Part shown: positions 46,397 to 58,100 of the stretch, one piece after another
Position numbering within the stretch: the first letter of the stretch is position 1
Layout of the letters: every line of letters begins with the position of its first letter
Assembly (NCBI GenBank): GCA_047967505.1
Contig: CM106541.1
Reading direction: 5' to 3' (one strand)
Origin: Dipteris shenzhenensis
Lineage: Eukaryota > Polypodiophyta > Polypodiopsida > Gleicheniales
DNA: 64,000 nucleotides
Position numbers and translations under genes: made by a program
Notes under the pieces: model-generated
What the model saw: only the letters and a program-made list of their open reading frames with translations
The model's database searches: none
Told to the model about the DNA's origin: nothing

Positions 46397-47008
46397 TTTC
46401 TTTTTTCCTCTTGACCATACTAATTATTCTTTTTGCCCTTTATATTCCTTTGAAATTCCTTGAAAATTGCCTTTCTTCCTCTCTCTAGAATTTTTTTCTC
46501 TACCCTTCTCTCCCCTCTCTTTCTCCTAAATTTCTCCCCCTAAAACCTCCCAATTTGTCCCACTCTACCACCTCTTTAGTGTTTAGTGGTTTCTCCTAAT
46601 TGTTTCTATTTTCCCTCCCCCTAAGTTCCCTTATTTTCTCCCTCCTAATTTTCCCTACTCTTTCCTAATTTTCCCATTTTTTCCTATTTTCTACCCAATT
46701 CTCTCCTTTAATTTTTCTACTTTTTCTAATTTTCTTCTTAAAGTTTTCTCCTAATTTCTTATATTTTGCCTAATTCTCCCTCCCTTTTTAGCTAGTTTTC
46801 TTTTCCTTAAATTTTCCTAATTTCTTCTTAAAATTTCCTCTCTTTCTCTAATTTGTTCCAAGTATCTAGTTTTCTCTTAAAAATTTCTCCTAAGTTCTTA
46901 AAATTTCTCCCGGTTTCTAATTTTCTTCTAATTTTTCTCTTATTCTCTATTTTTTTCATTTATTTCTCTTAATTTTTTCTTATAAATCTTTACTTTTATC
47001 TCTCTCTA

Positions 47009-47058
<50 letters not shown>

Positions 47059-47302
47059 TTTCTCTAACCCCTCTCTATCTCTTTCTACGCTATCTCCTTC
47101 TTTATCTCTCTCTACCCTATCTCCCAACCATCTAATCATACCAATTTGCTCTCTACATTCACACTCCACTACCCTAACTACACTCCCTTAAAACTATAAG
47201 TACTCTCCTTTCCCCATACTAGAATCCCCAACTAACCCAATTTTCCCTAACTCCCCTCTTTACTCGCTTTCTAAAAAACTATGTTCTATTCTCTCCCTTG
47301 CT

Positions 47303-47354
<52 letters not shown>

Positions 47355-47826
47355 CCTTCAATCCCCTAACTACTATCTAACTACTTCCCCTAAACTAATC
47401 CCTAACTTCAACTCCTAACTACTTACAAACTAACCCTTTGCCAAACTCGACTAATTATTCTCCACCACTCGACTAACGTCGTTTTGACTTCACCGACTGT
47501 TTGCCTCTCGACTTCCGACTCACCCTATCTACATCTATTTATTCCCATGCTTATCCCTTGCAAAAACTACCTACTCTACTCACTACGCTATCCCATCGAT
47601 CGCCTTTATCTATTGCCTTGTGCTATTGTAGCTTCCATAGTGCCTTTTCTTTGATTCCTTCATAGCTTCCTGTTGTTCCTTACTGTCCCTAAGTGCAACA
47701 TTGTCGGCTATTGATAGTTGCATAGCTTGCGTTGATCGCCATCGTACTGAACTCCCATCCAGTCGGTTGTTCTCCTAGTGCTCACAGTTATTCTATGCCC
47801 GTGCCCCCCCATATGTACCACCGCCC
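45641..47826. repeat. Pyrimidine-rich DNA with (CT)n and (CA)n tracts
   Basis: The + strand is strongly T/C biased from about 45680 to 47700. Pure microsatellites lie at 46338-46395, (CT)n then (CA)n, at about 47020-47053 (TC)n and at 47308-47347 (CT)n. The 137-codon frame at 45666-46079 is low-complexity Leu/Pro/Ser and not credible as a gene. The LINE at 47827 inserted at the right edge of this region. Confidence 0.6.
47811..47826. repeat. Target-site duplication, left copy
   Basis: ATATGTACCACCGCCC before the LINE 5' end; identical to 55165-55180. Confidence 0.9.
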
Positions 47827-47952
47827 TATTGACAACACCCCGAACCCGTAAGCTCCTGCGAGCTTCCCCCTCCCCCTCCGTACCTCTACCTCCCCCTCCC
47901 TCACCATCCCCGCTCACATCCGCCTCACCCCCCCTCGCACCTCCGCTCACCC

Positions 47953-48165
47953 TCGCCACGCTCACCCCCCCCCCCGCTCCGTCTCTCCCCTTGCCCCTCC
48001 GTTCCACCCCTCCCCGCTTCTGCTCCACTCACACCCCCTCACCCCGCCTCACCCTCCCCGCCTCGCTCCGCCCCCCCTCGCCACGCACACCCCCCCCCGC
48101 TCCGTCTCTCCCCCTTGCCCCTCCGCTCCACCCCTCCCCGCTTCCGCTCCACTCACACCCCCCCC
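47953..48165 (+). repeat. 125-bp tandem repeat in LINE 5' UTR
   Basis: TCGCCACGCTCACCCCCC at 47953 recurs as TCGCCACGCACACCCCCC at 48078. GCTCCGTCTCTCCCC, TTGCCCCTCCG, TTCCACCCCTCCCCGCTT and CTCCACTCACACCCC follow in both copies. The second copy is partial. The 5' UTR (47827-48587) is extremely C-rich on this strand. Confidence 0.8.
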
Positions 48166-48587
48166 GCCTCCCGCTCCGCCCACCCACCCCTCGCCCCCTG
48201 CCCTCGCCCCCTTTCGCCTCACCGCCCCCTCCATTTCACCCCCGTCTCCCCTTCCCGCTCTCCGCCCCCCGCCCCCCCGTCCCTTCGCTCCACTTTTTTT
48301 TTTTTTTTTCACCCTCCCCCCCGCCCCCCGTTCGCCTCTCGCGCCACTCCGCCTCTCCCCCGCCCCCGCTTCCGTTCCCGCCTCCTCTCCACCGCCCTCG
48401 ATCCCCGCCCCCACTCCTCCACCCCGCGCCATCTCCGCTTCCTGCCCCCCCATGCCGCTTCCTCCGCCCCCCGCCCTCCATCCTTCCCGCCACACCCAGG
48501 CTCCACCCTCCCGCATCTACCCCCCCCCCCCCTTTTTTGGGTGGCAGCCTTTTCCTCATCGGAAGCCTCGCAGTTTGTCTTGGCGGT

Positions 48588-50631
48588 ATGGCGGCCCCTT
48601 GCCCGGAACCGGAGGCCCAGACGGACCCTCCCTCTCCAGATGCCTACCGCGTCATCCTGACAGAGCAACAATCATCTCAGGTTCAGGAGGTTGCCAATGA
48701 CTTTGCCCTTACCTCTGTTTATGGCAGAGTCATTGGACATTCCCCCTCCAGATCAGCCATCAGGGACTGGCTCCAGTCCACCCTCATGCTAGAGGACGGC
48801 CATATTGAGGAGGTGGCCCTTATGGGAAGGGGCATCTTCTGGCTCAAACTCTCCAATGCGAAAGCGGCGAGCAACCTGATTGCTGGCTCCCCCACGACTG
48901 TGGATGGAAAGATTGTCATGATAGTCCCGTGGTACCGCGGATTTAGCGCAGCGGATTTTGATGCTCGGTTCCGTATACCTCGTCATCCAGTGACGCTAGT
49001 TTTTCCAGGTCTTGCTGCTGAGCTACGGCCGATTGTCAGGGACCTGGGCTCCCACTTTGGCTGGGTTATGCACGATACTTTCGCCGATGCGGTGACTACG
49101 GCAGGAGCCCCCCGAGTCCGTGTGGCTGTGGCGGATCCTGCGACTCTCCCAACAGTGATCGAGATCGTGACAGATGCCGGCAGCATCACCCAGAGCATGG
49201 TAGTCACCGGACAACCAGGGCAGTGTTTGAGGTGTCACGGCTTCGGGCACCTGGCGGCTGTTTGTCCACGCTTCGCCAGCTCTTCTCGACCCCCCCGCCC
49301 CCCCCCTCTCCGCCCCCTCCCCCCCCCTCCAGGCAGCCACGCCAGAGGAGCAGAGGCAGCCGGAGCCCGGACCAGAGTTAGCTGGCGGCAGGACTGAGGT
49401 TAGAAGGAAAAGGGGAAAGAACAAGAAGATTTCTGATAAAGGCAAAGAGGCTGAGGTTACCCAACCTGCAGCTGCACCTCAGAGACCTGACAGGCAGCCG
49501 CCCCAGGGACCTGGGAGAGCATCTTCTTCAACAGTAGCCCGCCCTCCACAGACTCAGGTCCCCCTCTCCTCCTCTCCCCAGCCTCTTCCCATTCAGCCCC
49601 AGGCCATCCCCCATCTGCACCCCATTTCTCCTGACCCGCAGCTTCAGCCCCCTCCTCGTCCTCCTCAGTCTTCTCCCCCTCCTTCTCAGCCCCAGTTCCA
49701 GATGCATCCCCATCCCTCCCCCCCCCGTCTCTTTCAGCTCTCCCGCAGAGCTAGTTGTACCGACGGTTCCTCAGCCGAGGGCAGCCCCCGCTCCCCCTCC
49801 TCCTCCTCCTCCACTAGTCGCCCCTGAGGAGTCTGTGTTGCCTATTCCCCAGCCTCCTCCCCCTCCCCCTCCGCTGGCAGGACACCCTGAGTCTACACCT
49901 TCACCGGAGCAGGCTTCTCTGTCCGCTAGCCCCTCAGTAGCAGACTCCGACGGGCCTCAGCTTCAGGAGAGAGAGCTCCCCCGTGACTTTTACAGATCTG
50001 GCCCCTGGGCCTACTTGGATGTGGCCGACCTCGGGACTTTCCCTGCTTGCCTCGACATCAGTATCTTCCTGCTCCCCGCAAAGGGACAGATGGGAAGATA
50101 GCCGCCTTGGCCCCCAGGGATGGCCCTAGCTTTGCTTTCACGTTCCTTAGCGATGGCACCGAGACCTGGACAGACGACTCGGTATGGGAGGCTCTCAGGG
50201 AGCAGACACATGCTCAGGTTTGCTCCTGGATAGGCCCGTCCGGTGGGCAGCTTCTCGAGACTCAGTGGTCCGAGGGTGACGTGCGCCTGCGGTGGCGTTG
50301 CGCCGCCAAACGCTTCAGACTGATTGTGATCCTTAGGCTCCCCCTGTCTTGGCCCCTCCCCCAAGATCTCAGAGCCTGGACCCCTCAGAAACTCCATGCT
50401 TTCTACGGCATGACCACCTCAGAGATCTCGAGCTGGCTCGAGAAAGCTTTCGTTCATGGTACCAAAGGCCTCTCGCCTTTGCTGAAGGTGTTGAAGGACG
50501 GGCAGGATGACCCCGCCTCCCCCTCCAAACCTTCCCATAAGCGTCAGCGCCTCCACTCCGAGATGTCAGCTTCTTCTTCGACTTCGACCGCGAGCAGACA
50601 GCTGTTCGCAGCCTCCCAGCCCTCACCATGA
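48588..50631 (+). pseudogene. LINE ORF1: DUF4283-like, CCHC zinc-knuckle protein
   Basis: ATG at 48588 opens MAAPCPEPEAQTDPPSPDAY. An N-terminal domain (YGRVIGHSPSRSAIRDWL, GRGIFWLKLSNAKAASNLIA, VPWYRGFSAADFDARFRIP) follows, of the DUF4283 type common in plant LINE ORF1. A CX2CX4HX4C knuckle, CLRCHGFGHLAAVC, lies at about residues 213-226. The frame breaks in poly-C runs near 49290-49330, then continues with a Pro-rich linker in other frames. It resumes as a basic C-terminal part (50047-50631) ending in TGA. In-frame C-rich sequence upstream of 48588 is UTR, not protein. The product would bind the element's RNA. There are at least three frameshifts. Confidence 0.75.
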
Positions 50632-53600
50632 GCCTACACCTCGTTTCCTGGAATGTGAACGGGTTTCACTCTTCTGGAACCCGTGGTCCTAGGAAGCTCA
50701 TTTTGAGACAGGAACTTCAGCCAGCAGTGATAGGTCGTTTGGATGTACTTCTGCTCCAGGAGCACAAGCTTTTTGCGGCTCACTCCCGCAGATGCGGGAA
50801 GATTCTCCCTAGACGTTCTCACACTTATTGGGAGCCCTCAATCGGCGCACTGGGGAGGAGTGGTGGTGTTTGTACCTCCGTGGGCGAGCAGCTAGCCCAG
50901 GGAGTTTTCGGTCATGGCACGCTGATACCAGGCCGTGCCCTTTGGGTAGGCTTGGAACTGGAGGGATCCAGAGTTGGAGTCCTCAACATTTATGCTCCCA
51001 CAGATCTCCGTTGTAGAGCCACCTTCTGGAGGACACTTACAGGGATTCTCCCAGACATGGATTCCTGGATTGTTGGAGGTGACTTCAACAATCTGGAGAC
51101 CTTGGAGGACCAGCAGGGCAGAGGACCGGAGTTTACAGGTATGTCTCAGGCAGAGCAGTCAGCTTGGGACTCTTTTATCTTTGCGACAGGAGGAAGGGAC
51201 AGTTGGCAAGACCCGTCCTTCCGACGCTGGCACGGGAGCTTGGACTTTTCGTGGGGCTTCCGCAGGGAAGGAGGCAGACTCCTGGAGAGGCTGGATAGAT
51301 TTTATGTTAGCGATTGGGCCATCAGCAGAGGTGGTCAGGCGGGTATAGTTCCAGGGACGACACTGTCCGACCATGCGCCTGTGTTCTTATCATATTAGAT
51401 TCGGCAGCTCAGTCCCTTCCCCCCCGCTCATGCCGGATTCCTGACTCCATTTTCTCGAGGGAGGATGTGCGCAGCAGTATTTGCAGTCTTTGGGACAGAG
51501 ACTGGGGCGAGTGCGTGGATCTGGTTGGCTCGATGGCGCAAGCTTTGCAGGAGTCCAGCCAGATCTGCCAGCTCGCAGCCCTACAGGTTCGACAGGATTG
51601 GTGGGGCAGAGAGAGAGCTCTTCGGAGGGACCTCGCCTCCATTCACAGCGACTCCAGCAGGCTTCCCTGGGCTCGGAGGAGCTTCGGATCCAGGCCCTTC
51701 GAGCCAGAGCCCTTCTGGAGGAGACACTCCAGCGCCGTTCAGAGTTTTCCTATCACGCCTCTCTCTCCTTCTGGGCCCGGAAGGGTGACCGGATGTGCAG
51801 GGAGTTCTTCAGGACGCATGGCCAGAGAGCTGCAGGTGATCAGCTTCGGAGTCTCAGGACAGCGGATGGTCACATCGTTACGGATCCGGGGGAGGTCTTG
51901 GGGTTGGCCACTGACTTCTACAGGATCCTCTTCCAGCAAGAGCCGCTTGCCCCTCGTACTCGACGTGACCGTGCGAAGGTGTGGAGGCACACTCCATCCC
52001 TGGTCCAACCTAGCATGCAGGCGACGTTGGCACCGTTCACCATGGACGAGATGTTGGAGGCCTTGATGGCCATCGACGGACAAAAATGCCCAGGTGAGGA
52101 TGGGCTATCCCGGGCATTCTTCACCTCCTTTTGGGACCAGATCCATCAGCCCCTCCTTGCAGCTCTGCAGAGGATTTTCAGCAGTGGTCAGATGCCAGAG
52201 AGCCTTTCCTTGGGATTGATTTGCCTCATCCCGAAGGGAGGAGATAGACAGGAGATCCGTCAGTGGCGCCCGATCACTCTCCTTACCACTGCCTACAAAA
52301 TCCTCGCCAAGATGATCAGCGCCAGAGTTCGGCCTCTACTCCCAGACCTCATCCATGACACTCAGACAGGCTTTGTCCAGGATCGCAGTATCCTGGATAA
52401 TGTCTTCACCTTTTCAGAGGCGGCGGAGTGGGCTCAGCACAGCGGATCACACCTTGCCATTCTACTTCTCGACTTTGAGAAGGCCTACGATCGAGTGGAC
52501 TGGTCCTTTTTGGAGGGGACTCTGGAGCGGCTAGGTTTCCCAGCAGGTTGGATTCAAGGTATCTCAGCTTTGTACAGGACAGCTTCTAGCAGGGTCATCA
52601 TTGGAGGCAGGATGGGTGAGCGCTTTAGCTTGGAGAGATCAGTGCGTCAGGGTTGCCCCCTTGCTCCTTACCTATTTCTCTTCTTCGCCGAGGCTATGAC
52701 TTACTACCTTCGGGCGAGGTCTACAGGGATCAGGGGTGTTCGCCTTCCACTCCGGGAGGACACGGAGCTTTTGGACTCGGAGTACACAGATGATACAGCC
52801 CTGTATGTCCAGGACGATGAGAGGATGCTAGAGAGGGTGCGAATGGCCCTGGAGGTCTTCTGCTCGGCCGCTGGTGCGAAAATCAACTGGAACAAATCAG
52901 TTGATTTTCTCACAGACCCCGGGGCGTGTTCTCAGTGGGGGAGGTTTTTGGGTTTCAGATGGATTCCACGGGGACAGACAGCTAGATACCTTGGTTTTTA
53001 GGTTGGCCTAGACATCACGCCAGCTCAACAGTTCCTCCCGGTGCTAGACTCCATCCGACGGAAGCTGGCTTTCTGGAGCACTGCTAAGCTCTCCCTTGCA
53101 GGTCGTGCCCTGGTAGTTAACCAGGTCCTCCTAGCCACGGCTTGGTATGTGGCTTCCTGCTGGTGTTTCTCGAGATCCAACGTGGCACAGCTCAGGAGGC
53201 TGGTTCGGAACTTCCTTTGGTCCGGGGAGGATGGTCTCAGAGATACCAGAGCCAGGGTTGCTTGGCAGACAGTCATTCTTCCACAGGCTGAGGGTGGCCT
53301 GGGGGTCATCGATCCAGAGCTTCAGAGTCAAGCCTTGTTAGGCAAGCTTGTCATCCGCGGTTTGACCTCGAGGGGGCAGACGTGGAAGATGTTATTTCAG
53401 CAGGGAGTCGGTTCTTATGTCCCGCGCCGAGGTGGAGAGTGGCTACCGTCCCTCAGGTGGATCTTCACCTCCGCCCCGCTCACTTAGCCCCGTTCCCCAC
53501 TCGTTCGTAGCCTCCTCATGGTTTGGAGGCGGCTCCGCCTCAGTCTCATTCAGTCCCCTCTTAGCTGTCAGGAGGAGATCGATCACCAGCCGCTTATCTG

Positions 53601-55062
53601 GAACGGTCAGGTCAGAGATGCCGAGGGCCTTCAGTTGGGGGAGAGATCACATATCAGGTGGGATGGCTGGATGAGGGGGCCAGCCCGGTCCCTTCGAGTT
53701 TGGAGGGATACGTACAGACATCTGGAGACGGCTGATCTTGCAGACGCAGCTGGAGGTGCACGTGGAGCCCAGGCGAGACGCACGGAGATCGACGGCGCGA
53801 TCCCAGTTGATTGGTTGGTTCCACCTGAGCCTCAGGTCCTCATGCCTGGTGACGCCCGCTGGCTGGGACAGTTCACCCCCCGTGGCATCCCATTGGTGAT
53901 CGCAGAGGACGTATGGATGACTCCTCTATCTCCTTCTTCGCGGTTTTTGGGGATGGACGACTCAGGAGAGAGGATGCGCTCATTGACCCCCTACTCCCAT
54001 GGCAGAGGGTTCGGGTCGTAGGCCTTTTGGGGAAGGTCTTGGCGTACCGATCCTAGCATCGAGCAGGACCAGATGCAGCTTTGGCGTCTCTGGCTCTGGG
54101 AGGGGCGGGCCTTGTCAGAGCTTGATTGGGACCCAGGAGAGTGGTGGTGGCCAGAGATTGTGACAGGACAGGGGCCGACTTCCTTCTTCGCCTACAGCAC
54201 GACTCTGGGCAGGCGAGTTCTTGGGAGGATGCATAGCCGCCCCCCCACCCAGCGGCCCAGCTGGTATGCACAGGGTATTTCCAGGTTCTTTTTGCAGGCA
54301 TTTTGGAAGGCCTTGTGGGAGAGCTGGTGGCCGCGGAAGATCTCATACTTCCTGTGGCTTCTTGCCCACAAAGGCCTTCCAGTGGGGAGCTGGTTGCGGC
54401 AGATAGGCCAGGACGGATGCTGCCAGATTTGCCATGAGGATGAGGAGTCACCAAAACACTGCCTGTGGAGCTACACTCGCGCCTAGGAAGTGTGGAGGTG
54501 GACTTTCGGGATTCTTACTCGCGCAGCACCAGAGCTAGGATTGATCACTTGGGGCGCGTTCTGTTGGTGCAGCACCGCACCTGGTCTTCATCACTTATTC
54601 GAGGCATGCCAGCAGGACCCCACTTTCCTTATCACACAGGGAACGTGGGGGCCGCTCGAGGGTATCCCGCAGCACCTAGCAGAGGCTGATACAGGAGTTC
54701 GGGAGAGACAGCCAGTCTGGGAGATTATTAGCAGCATTGCAGGGTGGCACATCTGGACCTCGCGCTGCTCGCAGATCCTTGGTGGCACCTCCTTATCGAC
54801 TGCCCAGATCATGACGGAGATTTGGAGCGAGATTATTCGAGGATTATTCATACCCTCAGAGGCCAGTGGGACCAGATTCAGGGAGATTCCCGGGTCGGTC
54901 AGGAGAAGCAGAGACGCTTCCTCCGGGCTTGGGACACACAGGGCCTCTTCCTCGAGCAGACTTCGCAAGGCCTTCGGTGGCACTACTCACCACCCCGATG
55001 GCTGTTCATTCACACTCGTCTTATCCCTCCGTGAGAGTATGATTTATTTTGTTACCTTTTAG
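50628..55062 (+). pseudogene. LINE ORF2: endonuclease and reverse transcriptase
   Basis: ATG at 50628 overlaps the ORF1 stop (ATGA). The endonuclease reads MSLHLVSWNVNGFHSSG, LLLQEHKLF, NIYAPTD, WIVGGDFNNLETLED and TTLSDHAPVFLSY, so its catalytic blocks are present. After shifts near 51400 and 51650 the RT runs from 51481 to 53001: LICLIPKGGDRQEIRQWRPI, LLDFEKAYDRVDWSFLEG, RQGCPLAPYLFLFFAEAM. The catalytic motif is YTDD (52783-52794) instead of YADD. The post-RT region (GGLGVIDPELQSQALLGKLV) and zinc-binding end (CCQICHEDEESPKHCLW) follow. In-frame TAG stops lie at 52999, 53485, 54019 and 54484, and a further shift near 54850. Confidence 0.85.
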
Positions 55063-55164
55063 GGCTGTGTCCGATTTGTGAACGCAGCCCGTCAGCTACA
55101 AGCTGACCTTTTGTATCTTGTTCTCGAAGTAATATAATTAGCACTGTTTTTTCGGTAAAAAAAA
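55063..55164 (+). other. LINE 3' UTR and A tail
   Basis: Short 3' UTR with TTGTTCTCGAAGTAATATAA and TTAGCACTGTTTTTTCGGTA followed by about nine A. The same terminal sequence is found, truncated, on the minus strand at 19380-19440. Confidence 0.8.
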
Positions 55165-55180
55165 ATATGTACCACCGCCC
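55165..55180. repeat. Target-site duplication, right copy
   Basis: ATATGTACCACCGCCC after the LINE A tail; the first A may belong to the tail. Confidence 0.9.
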
Positions 55181-58100
55181 ATAATTTCTTTGACCTCTAC
55201 GCTACTTTGCTTTGACTCACATATGACAGGTTTACATTTATTACACGTGCCCCGTCCCCTTCTTTATTATTATATATTTTTTTCAAAGGTTCCCCCCTAA
55301 CCTTTCTTGTTTATCGTTGTCACCACCCCTTCTAATCATTAGGGGAGAAATGGGGTCTCAAATGGGCCAGTTATCGACGTCTACATAACCCATGCAAACA
55401 TTACAGTAACTGGCTTTGACCCCGTGTCACTGAAAGAAATACCTATTGACTTCTTATGCCGTCTAGTGGGATTAGACATATTATATTAAACCCCTTAGAT
55501 TATTTTTTGACCAACTATGCAGTCCCATGGTCATGGGGTCCCTTTTGTACTTTGAATTTTTCAAAGTATTGATAGTCCATAGAAACATGTGATCTCATAT
55601 TGAAGTCTTTCTGAGTATATGAGTTATTGGAGCACTCCTATGTATCACACATACCATATATGGACATACAAATACTAGACCACCATGATATCCATTGTAG
55701 ATAAATCCACGATGGCCCAAAAATACACATATGGTTGATATGAATTTATTATTACGAGTGGTACCATTCAGCCTATTACATGTACCATATACCTCCTTCA
55801 TAAATGAATGAGATATTGAATGATATAGTAGAAATAGACCTTGTATATCTTTTTTTACTATTGGAGATAGAGCATGTACATAGAAATGTACATGCATTAT
55901 AATATCAAACGTGACAAATGGAGGAAGCGGGAAAAATGGGAATCCAACGTGCAATTAAGGCATGGCCGCCCTTCAAATGGTACATTCTCTTGCCATTCTC
56001 CTATGGAGCTTGGCTAATGAACAACCATATTCTCCCTACTTCCACACAATGAACAGTTTAGAAACATTGGAGACTTCCTCCATACATGCTCGAAGCATGT
56101 TCTATTTTGCTTCAACCTCAAATGTTTCTACCCTACTCCTTCATGCAGCCCAGCAGCAAAACAACTACGACTTTAGAACAACTACGACCCCATGGAAGCC
56201 ACAACGTGAATCCATGGAAGATACAACATAACAAGCCCACAGTTCAGAGCAATGACGATGCAAAAATGCTCGGGGAGATTAGCCAGGTGCATTATATGAC
56301 TGTTTGTGTCCTCTCGCACTTAGTTTGGGGTGACGGTTCATCCCTACATGAGGACCTAGCTCTGCATTTACAATGAGCTGTTCTCCATCCGGCTCTGTGC
56401 CACAAGGAGACTTCTCTTGATTTTCAGTAGAAAATGGCGCCACAAGGAGACTTCTCTTGATTTTCTTGATTACTGTATGAGAGTTACTGACCCTGTGCGA
56501 AGCTTAAAATCCAAGGACCCGCACAATCTTGAACATATATTCTCCATTTTTTGGTCGCTGTAGCTCTGAGAACTCTGGGATGCCCACACAGGTGGCTCAG
56601 TCACATTGTTTCCTGCGCTTATACTCTTATGTGCTATAGTAATGAGCTCCATGCGTAGACATTTCACTGGCATGATGGGCGTTCGATAGCAATAGAGCAT
56701 ATTATGCTCCAGAGTTCAAGCTCGGAGATGATGTGGTTCACGGCTTGGGAGGCTCTCATCTCCATCTCCTAGTTTACGTGAACCCTCTAGATCATTGCCG
56801 GAGCTGCTCGTATCTTTTAGTTGTGCACAGGTCCTTCATTATAGTTCTCTAGTATAGGAACGCTGAAAGGTTGCTATTCATGAATGTTTGCTTACTTCAT
56901 GGTGATCCAGAGACTGTGTGCTTGTCTGCTCACCTTCTACATGGAATGTGTACTACACAGTTCCTTCAATGGTCTGGGTAGCAAGCGAGAGAGTAGGACT
57001 TTGCACTCGTAGACTTATGACTTTCTTACCCTCCACTCGGAATGTAGCTACATTTCTTATTACTTCAGTAACTTCCACCAAGCATGGATTAAAGCATGCG
57101 GTATTGCCTACTGGGATATAGGAGCGCAATGCTCTGATCGGGAAGACTAGACTATTAGAGACTTAGGGACCACCATTTTGAAAAGGGCACTTGACTAAAG
57201 CCTGCCTATGTATATACTCTTGCACTGGGATTATGTATCAGGCTGCGCCACAAGAGACTGATGGCCAGTGCAGAATCCATATTCGACAAGTACTTCCGTG
57301 CGAAATAATTCACATTTTGAGTTAGTGGTGTATATGATACCATTTGACCTTTCTTCTACAGAATCGGTTATTCCCGTCTGTCTCAGAGATGCTCGTCATT
57401 TTTGAGATAACATGCGTTGACACAGTTTCTTTTGAGATAAGAATGCAATGCTATATTGCTATATTCCACCTCACTTGCACCTATTTTGTGATCTATGCAC
57501 TTAGAGAAGGGCTTACCACCAGCAATATACTTTTGGACAGCTCGCATGAGCTCTATTCCACAGAGGGGTGCACATGGATAGCTCACATTACTTCTTCTTC
57601 CACTGTGTTTAGTTGGCGTTAGCTTTAGACTCCTCTTGTGATGATACGTGCTAGCTACAGGAGATCATATACTACCCATAAACATAATTGGAGAGACCAT
57701 CAAGCGTCGTCTCTCAGACCTTAGTCTAGTAGATTGTTTGTTTCTTGCTACTGGGCTATGGAGTCAGCGAGCTACTGGGATTACCGGTCTCTTGCTGGCT
57801 GCAAGGGTATCATGATCTATATAGTTCCACGAGCAATCCATGAGCTCATGAGAAGAACTAAGTCCCCTATCATTGAATGATATTGCATGATATAATTGCT
57901 CAGGGCATTATCTTAATGAGGTAGGGAGACATTTGGTATATTCGGAACTGTATTTTTAAGCATTAATTTCCTTTAATTTAGAATTCCATGTCCCAAACTC
58001 TTACTCTTGCTACTTTCAAGATCTTCCCACACTTTGCACTTGAAAAGACTAATGTTCATTGTTTAAGAAAGAGATAACAAGGAAACTTCCATCTTATGAT

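Larger units (their letters stand above)
47827..55164 (+). mobile_element. Full-length GC-rich L1-type LINE with target-site duplication
   Basis: The 16-bp sequence ATATGTACCACCGCCC occurs at 47811-47826 and again at 55165-55180, directly after a run of A. This brackets a complete 7.3-kb non-LTR insertion. Inside are a C-rich 5' UTR, ORF1 (zinc-knuckle protein), ORF2 (endonuclease, RT, zinc-binding C-terminus), a short 3' UTR and the A tail. The GC content is far above the flanks. Frameshifts and in-frame TAG stops show it is inactive, but the perfect duplication indicates a fairly recent insertion. Two truncated relatives are at 16138 and 19372. Confidence 0.9.

Noticed and set aside
47778-48587. 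Open frame extending ORF1 of the LINE 270 codons upstream
   Set aside because: It crosses the insertion boundary at 47827 and encodes only Pro/Ser/Arg low-complexity sequence from C-rich UTR; the real start is the ATG at 48588.
48049-48671. Long Gly/Arg-rich open frames on the minus strand
   Set aside because: Antisense of the C-rich LINE leader; composition alone explains the lack of stops.
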